28,367 bases of DNA from Syntrophaceae bacterium UBA6252 (GTDB taxonomy: Bacteria; Desulfobacterota; Syntrophia; Syntrophales; UBA6807), in the NCBI GenBank assembly GCA_002441265.1, contig DJVQ01000028.1, positions 182 to 28,548 of the forward strand, written 5' to 3'. The notes beneath the pieces were generated by a model. The model saw only the letters and a program-made list of their open reading frames with translations. It ran no database searches and had not been told where the DNA came from. The position numbers and the translations under genes were made by a program. The number at the start of each line of letters is the position of its first letter. Within the stretch, counting starts at the first letter, position 1. Positions 7,643-15,395 of the stretch are shown in pieces.

Positions 7643-8380
7643 TCACGGAGAGATGTCCAGCCAGAACCCCTTCACGGCCATGAAGCCCCCGAGCAGCACC
7701 AGCAGGACGAAGAGGATCCTCTGGTACCCCTCCGTGCGGACGGAGCCGTAGAAAAAGGAACCGGTGAAGGTGCCCGCCATGAGAAAGGGGAAGCCGGCGG
7801 CAAAGAACCGGAGAACGGGGGCCGTCACGAGCCCCGTCAGGGCCTGGAGAACGACCACGAGAAGGCCGGAAAAGAGGAAAAACGCCTGCAGGGTGGACTT
7901 GATGGCGTCCTTGTCCCAGGGCTGAAGGGCCGTGTACACGATCACCGGCGGGCCCGACGCGCCGATGGCCCCCCCCAGGCACCCTCCCAGGAACCCGAAA
8001 AAAACCCCCCACCGTTTCCCCGTGAGTTCCCTCGAGGATTTCAGGAAAAGCCGCGCCAGCGAAAAGACGATCAGGATCGTCCCCGCAAACCCTTCGATGA
8101 CGAATGCCTGGACGACCTTCAACAGGAACACGCCCGCGGGGACCCCCGGAAGGGAGCCGGCCACGAGCACCCGGACGGTGTCCCACCGGATGGAGGTCCG
8201 AAGCTGGATGAAAAGGACTGCCGTGAGAAAAAGGCCGAAAAGGGAGACAAGGGGGACGACGGTCCGCATGTCGAGGAAAAGGGCCAGGAGCGGGAGCGCC
8301 AGAAGAACCGAACCGAACCCCGAAAAGCCCTGTATCAGACCGGCCAGGAAAGCCACCGTACAGACGTAGACCAGGATCAT
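7643..8380 (-). CDS. TauE/SafE (TSUP) family membrane permease
   Basis: A 245-residue membrane protein with about seven or eight hydrophobic segments. It has the two-half layout of the TauE/SafE family: an N-terminal VAFLAGLIQGFSGFGSVLLALPLLALFLDMRTVVPLVSLFGLF, and a central GVFFGFLGGCLGGAIGASGPPVIVYTAL that repeats the small-residue-rich motif. Members carry sulfite, sulfoacetate, taurine-derived or other small organic anions across the inner membrane; the substrate here cannot be read from sequence. The ATG at 8380 has GAGGTG upstream. The gene is divergent from the flavoprotein gene at 8611 and precedes the Gate-domain gene on the same strand. Confidence 0.88.
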   Translation of the reverse strand: MILVYVCTVAFLAGLIQGFSGFGSVLLALPLLALFLDMRTVVPLVSLFGLFLTAVLFIQLRTSIRWDTVRVLVAGSLPGVPAGVFLLKVVQAFVIEGFAGTILIVFSLARLFLKSSRELTGKRWGVFFGFLGGCLGGAIGASGPPVIVYTALQPWDKDAIKSTLQAFFLFSGLLVVVLQALTGLVTAPVLRFFAAGFPFLMAGTFTGSFFYGSVRTEGYQRILFVLLVLLGGFMAVKGFWLDISP

Positions 8381-8467
8381 GCCGCACCTCGTTCGCTGCG
8401 TTCCGCCTCAGCCCCTCCCGGCCGGGGGAAAGAACCCCCTCCCCTTCCCCGCGCCCGCGGAAAGGGA

Positions 8468-8496
8468 TTGATCCGTTTCTTTCCCTGGGGTATTCT
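8468..8496 (+). promoter_or_regulatory. Candidate sigma70-type promoter of the flavoprotein gene
   Basis: TTGATC (8468-8473), a 17-base spacer and TATTCT (8491-8496) lie in the divergent region between the TauE/SafE gene and the flavoprotein gene, about 115 bases before the ATG at 8611. The spacing is ideal and the hexamers are moderate matches. Confidence 0.5.
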
Positions 8497-8610
8497 CCGG
8501 GACAAAGCGCGGAGGTCCGATCCGCATCCCGGTGACGGTCCCAAGGAAGATATCACCAAGGGAGGCCGAAATCAATAGAACGGTGCGGTTTCGGACGGGA
8601 AAGGCACGGC

Positions 8611-9765
8611 ATGAGAGACGTTCTGATCGTGGGAGGAGGGCCGGCGGGTGCAGCCGCCGGAAGAGAGGCGGCGAAACGGGGACTATCCGCCATCCTGTTC
8701 GAAAAGGAGGTTCTTCCGCGGGTGAAACCCTGCGGGGGAGGCCTTTCCGAAGCGGGAATCGAGGAACTGGACGAGCCCCTTCCCGAGTATCTGAAACTGT
8801 GCGAGGTCTCCGGCCTCCGGCTCATCTACGGGAACCACGCCCTGGAAGCCGACGCGGGCAGGAGAATCGCCACGATGATTTCCAGGGCCGCCTTCGATCA
8901 TTATCTCGTGCGGCGCGCCGTCGACGCGGGGGTCGGGCTTCACGAGGGGGAGCGTGCCCTTCGCTTCGAGGAACGGGACGACCGGGTCCGTCTCCACACG
9001 GACCGGGGGGTTTACGAAGGAAGGCTCCTCGTCGTCGCCGAGGGCAGCCAGGGAAAGCTGGCGCGCATGGTCCGGGAACGCGACGGGAAAGGCCGGTACG
9101 GCGTGGCCGTGGTCGCGGAAATCCCCCTGTCGCTGGACGGCCTCCCGGGGGGACACTCGAGAACCCGGCCGGAGGTCTACTTCGACGCCATGGACGGCGG
9201 CTACGGCTGGGTGTTTCCTCAGGGAAACAGCTGTTCCGCCGGCGTCGGCACGTTCACGGGACATCCCCCCCTTCCCCGGAGGGTCTTCAGGGCATTTCTC
9301 GACCGCTGCCGTTTCCCCGCCGGCGTCCCCTCCCGGGGGCACGTGATTCCCGTGGGAGGGTTCGGCAGGGTCCTCCGGCGGGGTCGTGTCCTTCTAGCGG
9401 GGGACGCCGCCGGTTTCGTGGACCCCTTTTCCGGGGAAGGGATTTCCTATGCCCTGCGCTCGGGCCGCCTTGCGGGGGAGGCGGTCGCCGACGCCCTCAA
9501 CGGGGGCCGTCCCGGCGAGGCCCTTCGCCGCTACGAAAAGAGATGCCGCCGGGAGTTCGAGATTCCCTTCCGGTGCTCCCGGATCGTCTCGCAGCTCTTC
9601 TACCGCTTTCCGGGGTATTTTTTCCGCGCCTTCGACCGCAACGACGACCTGTTCCAGCGATTCTTCCGCATCCCCGAGCACGCCGTCCCGTACCGAGCCT
9701 TTCTCCTGTGGCTTCTCCCCCGGATTCCCCGGTATTTTCTCTCGGCCCTCCGCCCCCCGAGGTGA
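8611..9765 (+). CDS. FAD-dependent oxidoreductase of the geranylgeranyl reductase family
   Basis: A 384-residue flavoprotein with the Rossmann dinucleotide motif at the N-terminus (VLIVGGGPAGAAAGREAAKRG), an acidic FEKE ending the second strand, PCGGGLS for the flavin-binding region and the late FAD motif GRVLLAGDAAGFVDPFSGEGISYALRSG. This combination, with the GYGWVFPQG segment, defines the geranylgeranyl reductase/ChlP-like group, which reduces double bonds in prenyl chains of quinones, (bacterio)chlorophyll side chains or archaeal-type lipids. In anaerobic bacteria members may act on menaquinone side chains, but the substrate here is not shown. The C-terminal 80 residues (IPFRCSRIVSQLFYRFPGYFFRAF...) are aromatic-rich and could dock on the membrane. 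GGGAAAGG precedes the ATG. Confidence 0.85.
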   Translation: MRDVLIVGGGPAGAAAGREAAKRGLSAILFEKEVLPRVKPCGGGLSEAGIEELDEPLPEYLKLCEVSGLRLIYGNHALEADAGRRIATMISRAAFDHYLVRRAVDAGVGLHEGERALRFEERDDRVRLHTDRGVYEGRLLVVAEGSQGKLARMVRERDGKGRYGVAVVAEIPLSLDGLPGGHSRTRPEVYFDAMDGGYGWVFPQGNSCSAGVGTFTGHPPLPRRVFRAFLDRCRFPAGVPSRGHVIPVGGFGRVLRRGRVLLAGDAAGFVDPFSGEGISYALRSGRLAGEAVADALNGGRPGEALRRYEKRCRREFEIPFRCSRIVSQLFYRFPGYFFRAFDRNDDLFQRFFRIPEHAVPYRAFLLWLLPRIPRYFLSALRPPR

Positions 9766-9814
9766 CTCCGCCGCGCCGGGAGGGAAGTGCTGTAAACCAT
9801 GGCTAACGATTGAG

Positions 9815-9843
9815 TTGACAATCCCCCCTCGCAATGGTATGAG
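9815..9843 (+). promoter_or_regulatory. Sigma70-type promoter of birA
   Basis: TTGACA (9815-9820), a 17-base spacer and TATGAG (9838-9843), with a TGG extended -10 directly before it. It sits 31 bases before the TTG start of birA, so the leader is about 25 bases. I see no clear inverted repeat that would mark a BirA operator over it. Confidence 0.7.
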
Positions 9844-9873
9844 ACGGCAACGCAACCATCCGGGGGAATCGTT

Positions 9874-10854
9874 TTGGGCTCCGTCCGTGAAGACCTCATC
9901 GCCATCCTCAAGACGCACGAGGGATCCTGGATCTCCGGCGAACGCCTGAGCGAAAGCCTTTCCGTGAGCCGGGCCGCCGTGTGGAAACACATGTCCCGGC
10001 TCAAGGACGAGGGGTGGGGCATCGAAACGGCCCCGGGCAAGGGGTATCTCCTTACCCGTTCCTCCGATCCCCTCCTGGTCCGGGAAATCTCGGAGGGCCT
10101 CAAGGGAACCGTTTTCGGAGAGGCCGGCCGGATCGTCCTCGTCCGGGAAACCGGTTCCACGAACACCGCCGCCAGGGATCTGGCCTTTCGGGGGTATCCG
10201 GAAGGGACGGTGGTCCTCGCGGAGGGGCAGGAAGCGGGGAAAGGAAGAAAGGGCCGGACCTGGTTCTCTCCCGCGGGGAAAGGGATCTACCTCTCCCTTC
10301 TCCTGCGGCCCCCCATGAATCCCGGCGAACTGCCCCGGATCGCCGTTCTCGCCGCCGTGGCGGCCGCCGAGAGCCTGTCCGAATTCTCCCCCCTCCCCCT
10401 TTCCATCAAGTGGCCCAACGACCTGATCCTGGGGGACCGGAAAATCGGTGGCATCCTCCTGGAAAGCCACGCCGAGCTGGACCTGGTCGATTTCGTCATC
10501 GTCGGCATGGGCGTCAACACGGCCGTAGGCGTGGCCGATTTCCCCCCCGAACTGCGCGGCCGGGCGACGTCCTTTCTCCTCTCCACGGGGAAATCGCCGT
10601 CCCGGGCGCCTCTGATCCGGGCCTTTCTTTCCCGTTTCGACCTGCACTACCGGACGGTCCTCTCGGGGGATTTTTCCTCCGTGCGGGATCGCTGGACGGC
10701 CCTTTCCGGGCTTGCGGGGAAACGGATCGCCGCCGGGGGCCCGGGCCCGCCGGTGAGAGGGGTCGCGATGGGCCTGGACGATTCGGGGATCCTGGTTCTC
10801 CGGCAGGATTCGGGCGCGTGCATCCGGGTCTATTCCGGAGATCTTTTCGAATAA
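9874..10854 (+). CDS. birA: Biotin--[acetyl-CoA-carboxylase] ligase with N-terminal HTH (BirA)
   Basis: BirA activates biotin to biotinyl-AMP and attaches it to the biotin carboxyl carrier protein. Members with an HTH domain also repress biotin genes. The 326-residue protein starts with a winged HTH (REDLIAILKTHEGSWISGERLSESLSVSRAAVWKHMSRLKDEG). The catalytic domain has ETGSTNTAARDLA, the biotin/ATP loop GQEAGKGRKGRTWFSPAGKGIYLSLLLRP, SIKWPNDLILGDRKIGGILLES and a C-terminal SH3-like domain. It is therefore a class II, bifunctional ligase. The start is a TTG at 9874 with GGGGGA 6-7 bases upstream. A sodium:solute symporter follows after 23 bases and RNase D 18 bases after that, so the three are likely one operon from the promoter at 9815. 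Confidence 0.95.
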   Translation: MGSVREDLIAILKTHEGSWISGERLSESLSVSRAAVWKHMSRLKDEGWGIETAPGKGYLLTRSSDPLLVREISEGLKGTVFGEAGRIVLVRETGSTNTAARDLAFRGYPEGTVVLAEGQEAGKGRKGRTWFSPAGKGIYLSLLLRPPMNPGELPRIAVLAAVAAAESLSEFSPLPLSIKWPNDLILGDRKIGGILLESHAELDLVDFVIVGMGVNTAVGVADFPPELRGRATSFLLSTGKSPSRAPLIRAFLSRFDLHYRTVLSGDFSSVRDRWTALSGLAGKRIAAGGPGPPVRGVAMGLDDSGILVLRQDSGACIRVYSGDLFE

Positions 10855-10877
10855 CCGCATAAAGGAGCCTTCATGCC

Positions 10878-12290
10878 ATGAACGGTACGATTCTCGCCGT
10901 TTTTTTCGTCGCCATGCTCGCCATCGGCGGGTACAGCGCCATGAAAATCAAGGGACCGGCAAGCTACTTCGTCGCGGACCGGTCGGGGGGAAGCCTGCTG
11001 ATCAGCGGTTCCCTCCTCGCCACCATCCTGGGGGGCTCGAGCACCATCGGCCTTGCCGGCCTGGGATACCAGAAGGGGCTGGTCGGTGCCTGGTGGCTCC
11101 TGGTGGGGTCGGCGGGACTGCTTCTCCTGGCCTTCTGGCTGGCCCGGAAGATCCGGGAATACGCCGTGTACACCCTCCCGGAGATCCTGGAGAAACAGTA
11201 CGGCGGGAAAACGACCCGTGTGTCGGCCTCCGTTGTCATCGCCGCGGCCTGGCTCGGCATCATCGCCGGACAGATCATCGCCGCCGGGAAAATCCTGTCC
11301 ACCCTCTGGCCGGGACACCTGGAAGGCTTCATGGCGCTCGCGGCGGCGGTGTTCGTCGTCTACACCATTCTCGGAGGCCAGTATTCCATCCTCCGGACCG
11401 ATTCGGTCCAGTCCGTGATCATCTTCTCCGGGATCCTGCTCGCCCTGTTTCTGGGGATGTCCGCCGCCGGCGGCTGGGAAAGCCTGACGTCGAACGTCCC
11501 CGCGACCTTCCTCGATTTTCCCACGTCCCAGGCCTTCGGCGCCCAGGATCTCCTCATGTTTCTCCTGTTCGTCGGGGCAGCCTATCTCGTGGGCCCGGAC
11601 ATGTACTCCCGGATCCTGTGCGCCAGGACCCCCGCCGTGGCCAGACGTTCCCTCATCGCCACCGCCGCCGTGCTCATCCCGGCCGCCTTCGCCCTCACCC
11701 TCACGGGGATGGCCGCCCGGGTCCTCCTCCCGGGAATCCCGCCGGAAAGCGCCTTTCCCGCCCTGGTGATGAAGGTCGTCCCCGCGGGCCTCAACGGCCT
11801 CATCCTCGCCGCCCTCCTGGCGGCGGTCATGTCCTCCGCCGACACCTGCCTTCTCACGACGGGAACCATCGTCACCGCGGACATTCTACAGCCCCTGTGC
11901 GGAAAGCGCCTGGAGGAACGGACCCTGCTTCGCCTCTCCCGGATCTCCGTCGCCGTCCTGGGGGTCCTCTCCCTCCTTCTCGCCCTGAAGATGAAGGGGG
12001 TGATCACCACCCTCCTCCTGGGATACACGGTCTATTCGGGGGGACTTATCGTCCCGGTGATTCTCGGTTTTTATTCGAGAAGGTTGAAATTGAACCCTTT
12101 TGGTGTTATGACGGCCCTCATCGGAGGCGGAGGCGCGAGCCTGTTCCTGAAACTGGGCAACCATTCCGACCTCCTCCTCCTGACGTTCCCCCTCTCGGCG
12201 TTTCTCCTCTTCGCGGGAAGCCTGGGATACCGGCTCTTCGTCTCCCGGTTCGAGGGAGACCGGTGGTCCTTCCGGGAGGTGGAGGATTAA
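10878..12290 (+). CDS. Sodium:solute symporter (SSS) family transporter
   Basis: A 470-residue inner-membrane protein with about 12-13 hydrophobic segments, close to the normal length of the SSS family, which includes PanF (pantothenate), PutP (proline) and the animal multivitamin transporter. Recognisable parts are the first helix with YSAMKIKGPASYFVADRSGG, TILGGSSTIGLAGLGYQKGLVGAWW (helix 1-2 substrate and sodium region), EYAVYTLPEILEKQYG, and GLNGLILAALLAAVMSSADTCLLTTGTIVTADIL with the sodium-site SSAD segment. AAAGGAG is 10 bases before the ATG at 10878; an out-of-frame ATG at 10873 ends at once. The close linkage to birA makes biotin or another vitamin an attractive substrate guess, but that is inference. 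Confidence 0.9.
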   Translation: MNGTILAVFFVAMLAIGGYSAMKIKGPASYFVADRSGGSLLISGSLLATILGGSSTIGLAGLGYQKGLVGAWWLLVGSAGLLLLAFWLARKIREYAVYTLPEILEKQYGGKTTRVSASVVIAAAWLGIIAGQIIAAGKILSTLWPGHLEGFMALAAAVFVVYTILGGQYSILRTDSVQSVIIFSGILLALFLGMSAAGGWESLTSNVPATFLDFPTSQAFGAQDLLMFLLFVGAAYLVGPDMYSRILCARTPAVARRSLIATAAVLIPAAFALTLTGMAARVLLPGIPPESAFPALVMKVVPAGLNGLILAALLAAVMSSADTCLLTTGTIVTADILQPLCGKRLEERTLLRLSRISVAVLGVLSLLLALKMKGVITTLLLGYTVYSGGLIVPVILGFYSRRLKLNPFGVMTALIGGGGASLFLKLGNHSDLLLLTFPLSAFLLFAGSLGYRLFVSRFEGDRWSFREVED

Positions 12291-12308
12291 ACGGAAGGGG
12301 TTTCGAGC

Positions 12309-13217
12309 ATGACGGAAGACAACGGTTCGACCGCCCCCGTCCCGTGGCACTGGATCGATACTCCGGACAGGCTGGAATCTGCGAGGGAATCCCTGATCGA
12401 GGCATCCGTCCTGTCCGTGGACACCGAATACGACTCGCTGCGGTACTTCCGGGAAAAACTCTGCCTCATCCAGGTGTGTGACGGGAAGGAGGCCTATCTT
12501 TTCGATCCCCTGGCCGGTCTCGATATCACCTTCCTCGGTTCCCTGTTCGGAGACCCGGCGGTTCTCAAGATCCTCCACGCCGGGGACAACGACATCCGCC
12601 TCTTCAACCGGGACTACGGCTTCTCCTTCCGGAACATCTTCGACACCCACCGGGCCGCTTCCGTCCTCGGCTGCCAATTCCTTTCCCTTTCCTACATCCT
12701 CCAGGAGTACATGGGAATCGAGGTGCCGAAATCGAAACGGATGCAGCGTTCGAAGTGGGAGACGCGGCCGTTGACGGAGGAACAGCTCCTCTATGCCGCC
12801 AGGGACGCCTACATCCTCTTCGACCTTCACAAAAGCCTCGAAAAGAACCTGTCCGCCCAGGGGCTCCTCGACCAGGCGTCGGAAGTGTTCGCCTCCCTGG
12901 AAAACACCCGGTGGCGGGACAAGATCATCAATCCCGGCGGATTCAGAAGATTCGAGGGGTTCGAGGAGCTTTCGGACAGGGGTAAGGCATGCCTGGAACG
13001 GCTGTACCAGTGGCGTTTTCAGAAAGCCAGGGAAACGAACATGGCCCGTTTTCTCATTCTCGCCGACGAGGGGCTCATGGCGCTTTGCCGCCGCCCCCCG
13101 GAGGACCTCCCCTCCCTGGAGGAAACGGGAATTCTGTCATCCCGGCAGATCCGGGATTTCGGAAAGGAAATCATCGACCTCCTCTCCGGGGAAAACGACG
13201 CCCCGGAAAAAGAATGA
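12309..13217 (+). CDS. rnd: Ribonuclease D (DEDDy 3'-5' exonuclease with HRDC domain)
   Basis: RNase D trims the 3' ends of tRNA precursors and other structured RNAs. The 302-residue protein has all the DEDDy residues: D38 and E40 in VLSVDTEYDSL, D95 in HAGDNDIRLF, and Y162 with D166 in YAARDAY. An HRDC domain follows at about residues 215-290 (GKACLERLYQWRFQKARETNMARFLILADEGLMALCRRPPEDLPSL). It is shorter than the E. coli protein, which has two HRDC-like domains; a single-HRDC form is common in this group. GGAAGGGG lies before the ATG. The gap of 18 bases from the symporter gene indicates co-transcription with birA and the symporter. A long hairpin repeat follows the stop. Confidence 0.92.
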   Translation: MTEDNGSTAPVPWHWIDTPDRLESARESLIEASVLSVDTEYDSLRYFREKLCLIQVCDGKEAYLFDPLAGLDITFLGSLFGDPAVLKILHAGDNDIRLFNRDYGFSFRNIFDTHRAASVLGCQFLSLSYILQEYMGIEVPKSKRMQRSKWETRPLTEEQLLYAARDAYILFDLHKSLEKNLSAQGLLDQASEVFASLENTRWRDKIINPGGFRRFEGFEELSDRGKACLERLYQWRFQKARETNMARFLILADEGLMALCRRPPEDLPSLEETGILSSRQIRDFGKEIIDLLSGENDAPEKE

Positions 13218-13259
13218 CGAATCCGTAAAAGTCGGAACAACACTTCTTCCAACGGCAAA

Positions 13260-13367
13260 GTAAAAAGCTCGGCAGGCAAGGCGCCCGATTCCCGACGACC
13301 GAGGCGTACTTTTGCGTACGCCGCAGGGAGGAGGGAGGAAGGGCAACGCGGCATATGGGCTTTTTAC
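13260..13367. repeat. Long-hairpin intergenic repeat element of about 108 bp
   Basis: The element begins GTAAAAAGCTC (13260-13270) and ends GGGCTTTTTAC (13357-13367), which pair over 11 bases with one G-T pair. The centre is GGCGTAC (13303-13309) and GTACGCC (13316-13322), and the arms between pair imperfectly, so the whole can fold into one long hairpin. It fills the gap between the convergent RNase D and outer-membrane protein genes and probably ends both transcripts. From memory, similar elements recur in intergenic regions of deltaproteobacterial genomes, but I could not check this here. Confidence 0.7.
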
Positions 13368-13371
13368 GCCG

Positions 13372-14667
13372 TCAGAAGTAGTACGTTCCCCATAGAAACA
13401 CCTGCTCCTCCGGCCCGTAGACGTAAAGACCGTTCCCGGCGGGAAACCCGCCGTACTCCGATCCCGTCCGGCCCCAGGGGAGGATCGCCCCGAGGGTGAA
13501 CCGCAACGACGTGGCGGCATCCCAGACCACCCGGGGTTCGATGAGTCCCGAGGGGTCCCGGAGGTTGTTCACGGCGGTGACGTAGACGTTCCAGAGGGGG
13601 TGGAGTTCCACCTGGAGGTGACCCGCCAGGTAAAGCTTCCCCAGGGTGAAGAGGTCCCCCCGCTCGAGCCGTTCCAGGATCCGGGGATCCTCCAGGGCCT
13701 CCGCGTAATCGTCCTTTCCCAGGCCGTTCCAGAAGCATTCCAGAAAACCGTACACGTTCTTCCCGAAAAACACGCCGGAACGGTCGATGTTGGCGACGAC
13801 GGAAAGATAGCCCCCGTCCGGGTCCTCGCCCCGGGGAACGGTCCAGGTGGCGTCGAACCGCCAGGCCGCCCCGCCCAGGTACCCCACGCTTCCGATCCCG
13901 ACCACCCGGTCCCCTCCGTTTTTCGCCAGGAGAAGGTCCCATTCCGTGGTTCCCCGGCCGAGATGGAGCTTCCCCGCCAGTGTGGACTTGTCCCACCGGA
14001 GGCTCCCCGTCAGGGGATCCCTCCTGGGAACGAAGAAGGTCTGGACGTCCCCCTTCCCTCCCAGGTTCCGCTGGAAGGAGACGAGGTCGTCCCCGATCTT
14101 GTACTCCCGGTCGATGTCGGAGGGCGCGAAGGGGTTCACCAGGTCCATGGGGTTGAAGAGAAGCCCGTTCCCCCAGGTCACCGCGTCCCGTCCCGCCCGG
14201 ACCGTGCCCCAGGACCGCGAAAAGGAGAGGACGAGCCGGTCCAGCCGATGATAGAGCACGCCGCTCTGTCCTTCCTCCAGGGTCGCTGTGAAATCGAAAA
14301 ACCGCCGGTCGTCTTCCACGATCCCCGGGAATTCCAGGGTTCCCTTCCACGGCTGCGCCCTTCGCCACGAATCCCCGCCGAGAAGGATGAGTTCGTAATG
14401 GGTGGTCAGGCGGACGCCTTCCGCCGGGAACAGGTCGTTTTTCAGCCGGAGACCCGCCTGGCCGTCCAGGAGCGTCCCCCCGCCGGACGCGTCGTACAGG
14501 GAGCCGCCGGGGGGGCGGGACAGGGAGCCCCTGATCTTCAGGTGGCCGCCCCACTCCATCGGAAGGGACAAAACGTCCCCGTCCGTCCCGTCCGAGGCCA
14601 GGGCGCCGCACGGGGGCGAAAGAAGGGAAAGGAGAAAAATCAGGAAAAAAAGGAAGGGGACTTTCAT
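13372..14667 (-). CDS. Outer-membrane beta-barrel protein of an ABC export module
   Basis: A 431-residue protein with a clear signal peptide (MKVPFLFFLIFLLSLLSPPCGALAS). The mature part has alternating short amphipathic strands rich in Gly, Tyr and Trp, for example HLKIRGSLSR, LTTHYELILLGGDSWRRAQ, LVLSFSRSWGTVRAGRDAVTWGNG and LQVELHPLWNVYVTAVNNLRD. It ends in the aromatic GTYYF that outer-membrane barrels use for BAM-dependent insertion. No precise family is recognised; it resembles porin-like proteins in general. The segment RDAVTWGNGLLFNPMDLVNPFAPSDIDREYKIGDD is typical of barrels that accompany LolA-like/FtsX exporters. The start is the ATG at 14667; an upstream in-frame start at 14751 would overlap the ATPase gene and bury the signal. 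It is the last gene of a five-gene operon, 22 bases after the ATPase gene. Confidence 0.75.
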   Translation of the reverse strand: MKVPFLFFLIFLLSLLSPPCGALASDGTDGDVLSLPMEWGGHLKIRGSLSRPPGGSLYDASGGGTLLDGQAGLRLKNDLFPAEGVRLTTHYELILLGGDSWRRAQPWKGTLEFPGIVEDDRRFFDFTATLEEGQSGVLYHRLDRLVLSFSRSWGTVRAGRDAVTWGNGLLFNPMDLVNPFAPSDIDREYKIGDDLVSFQRNLGGKGDVQTFFVPRRDPLTGSLRWDKSTLAGKLHLGRGTTEWDLLLAKNGGDRVVGIGSVGYLGGAAWRFDATWTVPRGEDPDGGYLSVVANIDRSGVFFGKNVYGFLECFWNGLGKDDYAEALEDPRILERLERGDLFTLGKLYLAGHLQVELHPLWNVYVTAVNNLRDPSGLIEPRVVWDAATSLRFTLGAILPWGRTGSEYGGFPAGNGLYVYGPEEQVFLWGTYYF

Positions 14668-14689
14668 GGAACCCCCGGGAAGCGGGCCG

Positions 14690-15376
14690 CTACTCCTGCC
14701 GCCGGTCCTCGTCCACCCGGCCGTCGAGGATCCGGACGATGCGGCGGGCATGGTCCATGACCATCCGGTCGTGGGTGGAAAAAATGAAGGTCACCTGTTT
14801 CTCGTCGTTCATCCGTCTCATGAGTTCGAGGAGCCCCGAACCGGTCACCGAGTCGAGGTTGGCCGTGGGTTCGTCGGCAAGAACGATGGAAGGCCCGGAA
14901 ACGATGGCCCGGGCGACGGCGACCCGCTGCTGCTGGCCTCCCGACAGCTCCGCCGGCCGGCGGTTGCCCATTCCCGCAAGCCCCACTTCCTCGAGGACGG
15001 CCGCCGCCCTTTCCCGCCGCTCTCCCGTGGGGACCCCCTGGAGCAGCATGATGAATTCCACGTTCTCCAGGGCGGAGAGAACGGGGATGAGATTGAAGGA
15101 CTGGAAAACGAACCCGATCTTGCGCAGCCGCAGGTCCGCAAGGTCGGACGAACGCATCGTTTCGAGGGAGTTCCCGTCCACGACGATCCTTCCCCCGTCG
15201 GCGGAATCGAGGCCGCCGATGAGATTGAGCAGGGTCGTCTTGCCCGAGCCGGAAGGGCCCGCCAGGGCCATGAACTCCCCTCTCTCGACGGAAAGGGTGA
15301 CGCCGTTCAGCGCCCGGACCTCCATCTTCCCCTGGCGGTAGATTTTTTTCACGTCCTCGCACGCGACCATGATCAT
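14690..15376 (-). CDS. ABC transporter ATP-binding protein, LolD/MacB type
   Basis: A 228-residue ATPase with Walker A GPSGSGKTT, Q-loop FVFQSFNLIPVLSALENVEFIMLLQG, signature LSGGQQQRVAVARAIV, Walker B SIVLADEPTANLD and H-loop FIFSTHDRMV. The Q-loop wording and the RKIGFVFQSFNLIP/TANLDS segments are those of the LolD/MacB/FtsE class, which powers permeases that pull lipoproteins, lipids or peptides out of the inner membrane instead of moving solutes across it. The start is taken at the ATG at 15376, which follows GGAGGGAAGGAA; a second in-frame ATG at 15370 is possible. It is 19 bases downstream of the second permease gene and 22 bases upstream of the barrel gene. Confidence 0.93.
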   Translation of the reverse strand: MIMVACEDVKKIYRQGKMEVRALNGVTLSVERGEFMALAGPSGSGKTTLLNLIGGLDSADGGRIVVDGNSLETMRSSDLADLRLRKIGFVFQSFNLIPVLSALENVEFIMLLQGVPTGERRERAAAVLEEVGLAGMGNRRPAELSGGQQQRVAVARAIVSGPSIVLADEPTANLDSVTGSGLLELMRRMNDEKQVTFIFSTHDRMVMDHARRIVRILDGRVDEDRRQE

Positions 15377-15395
15377 GAGTTCCTTCCCTCCGTTT

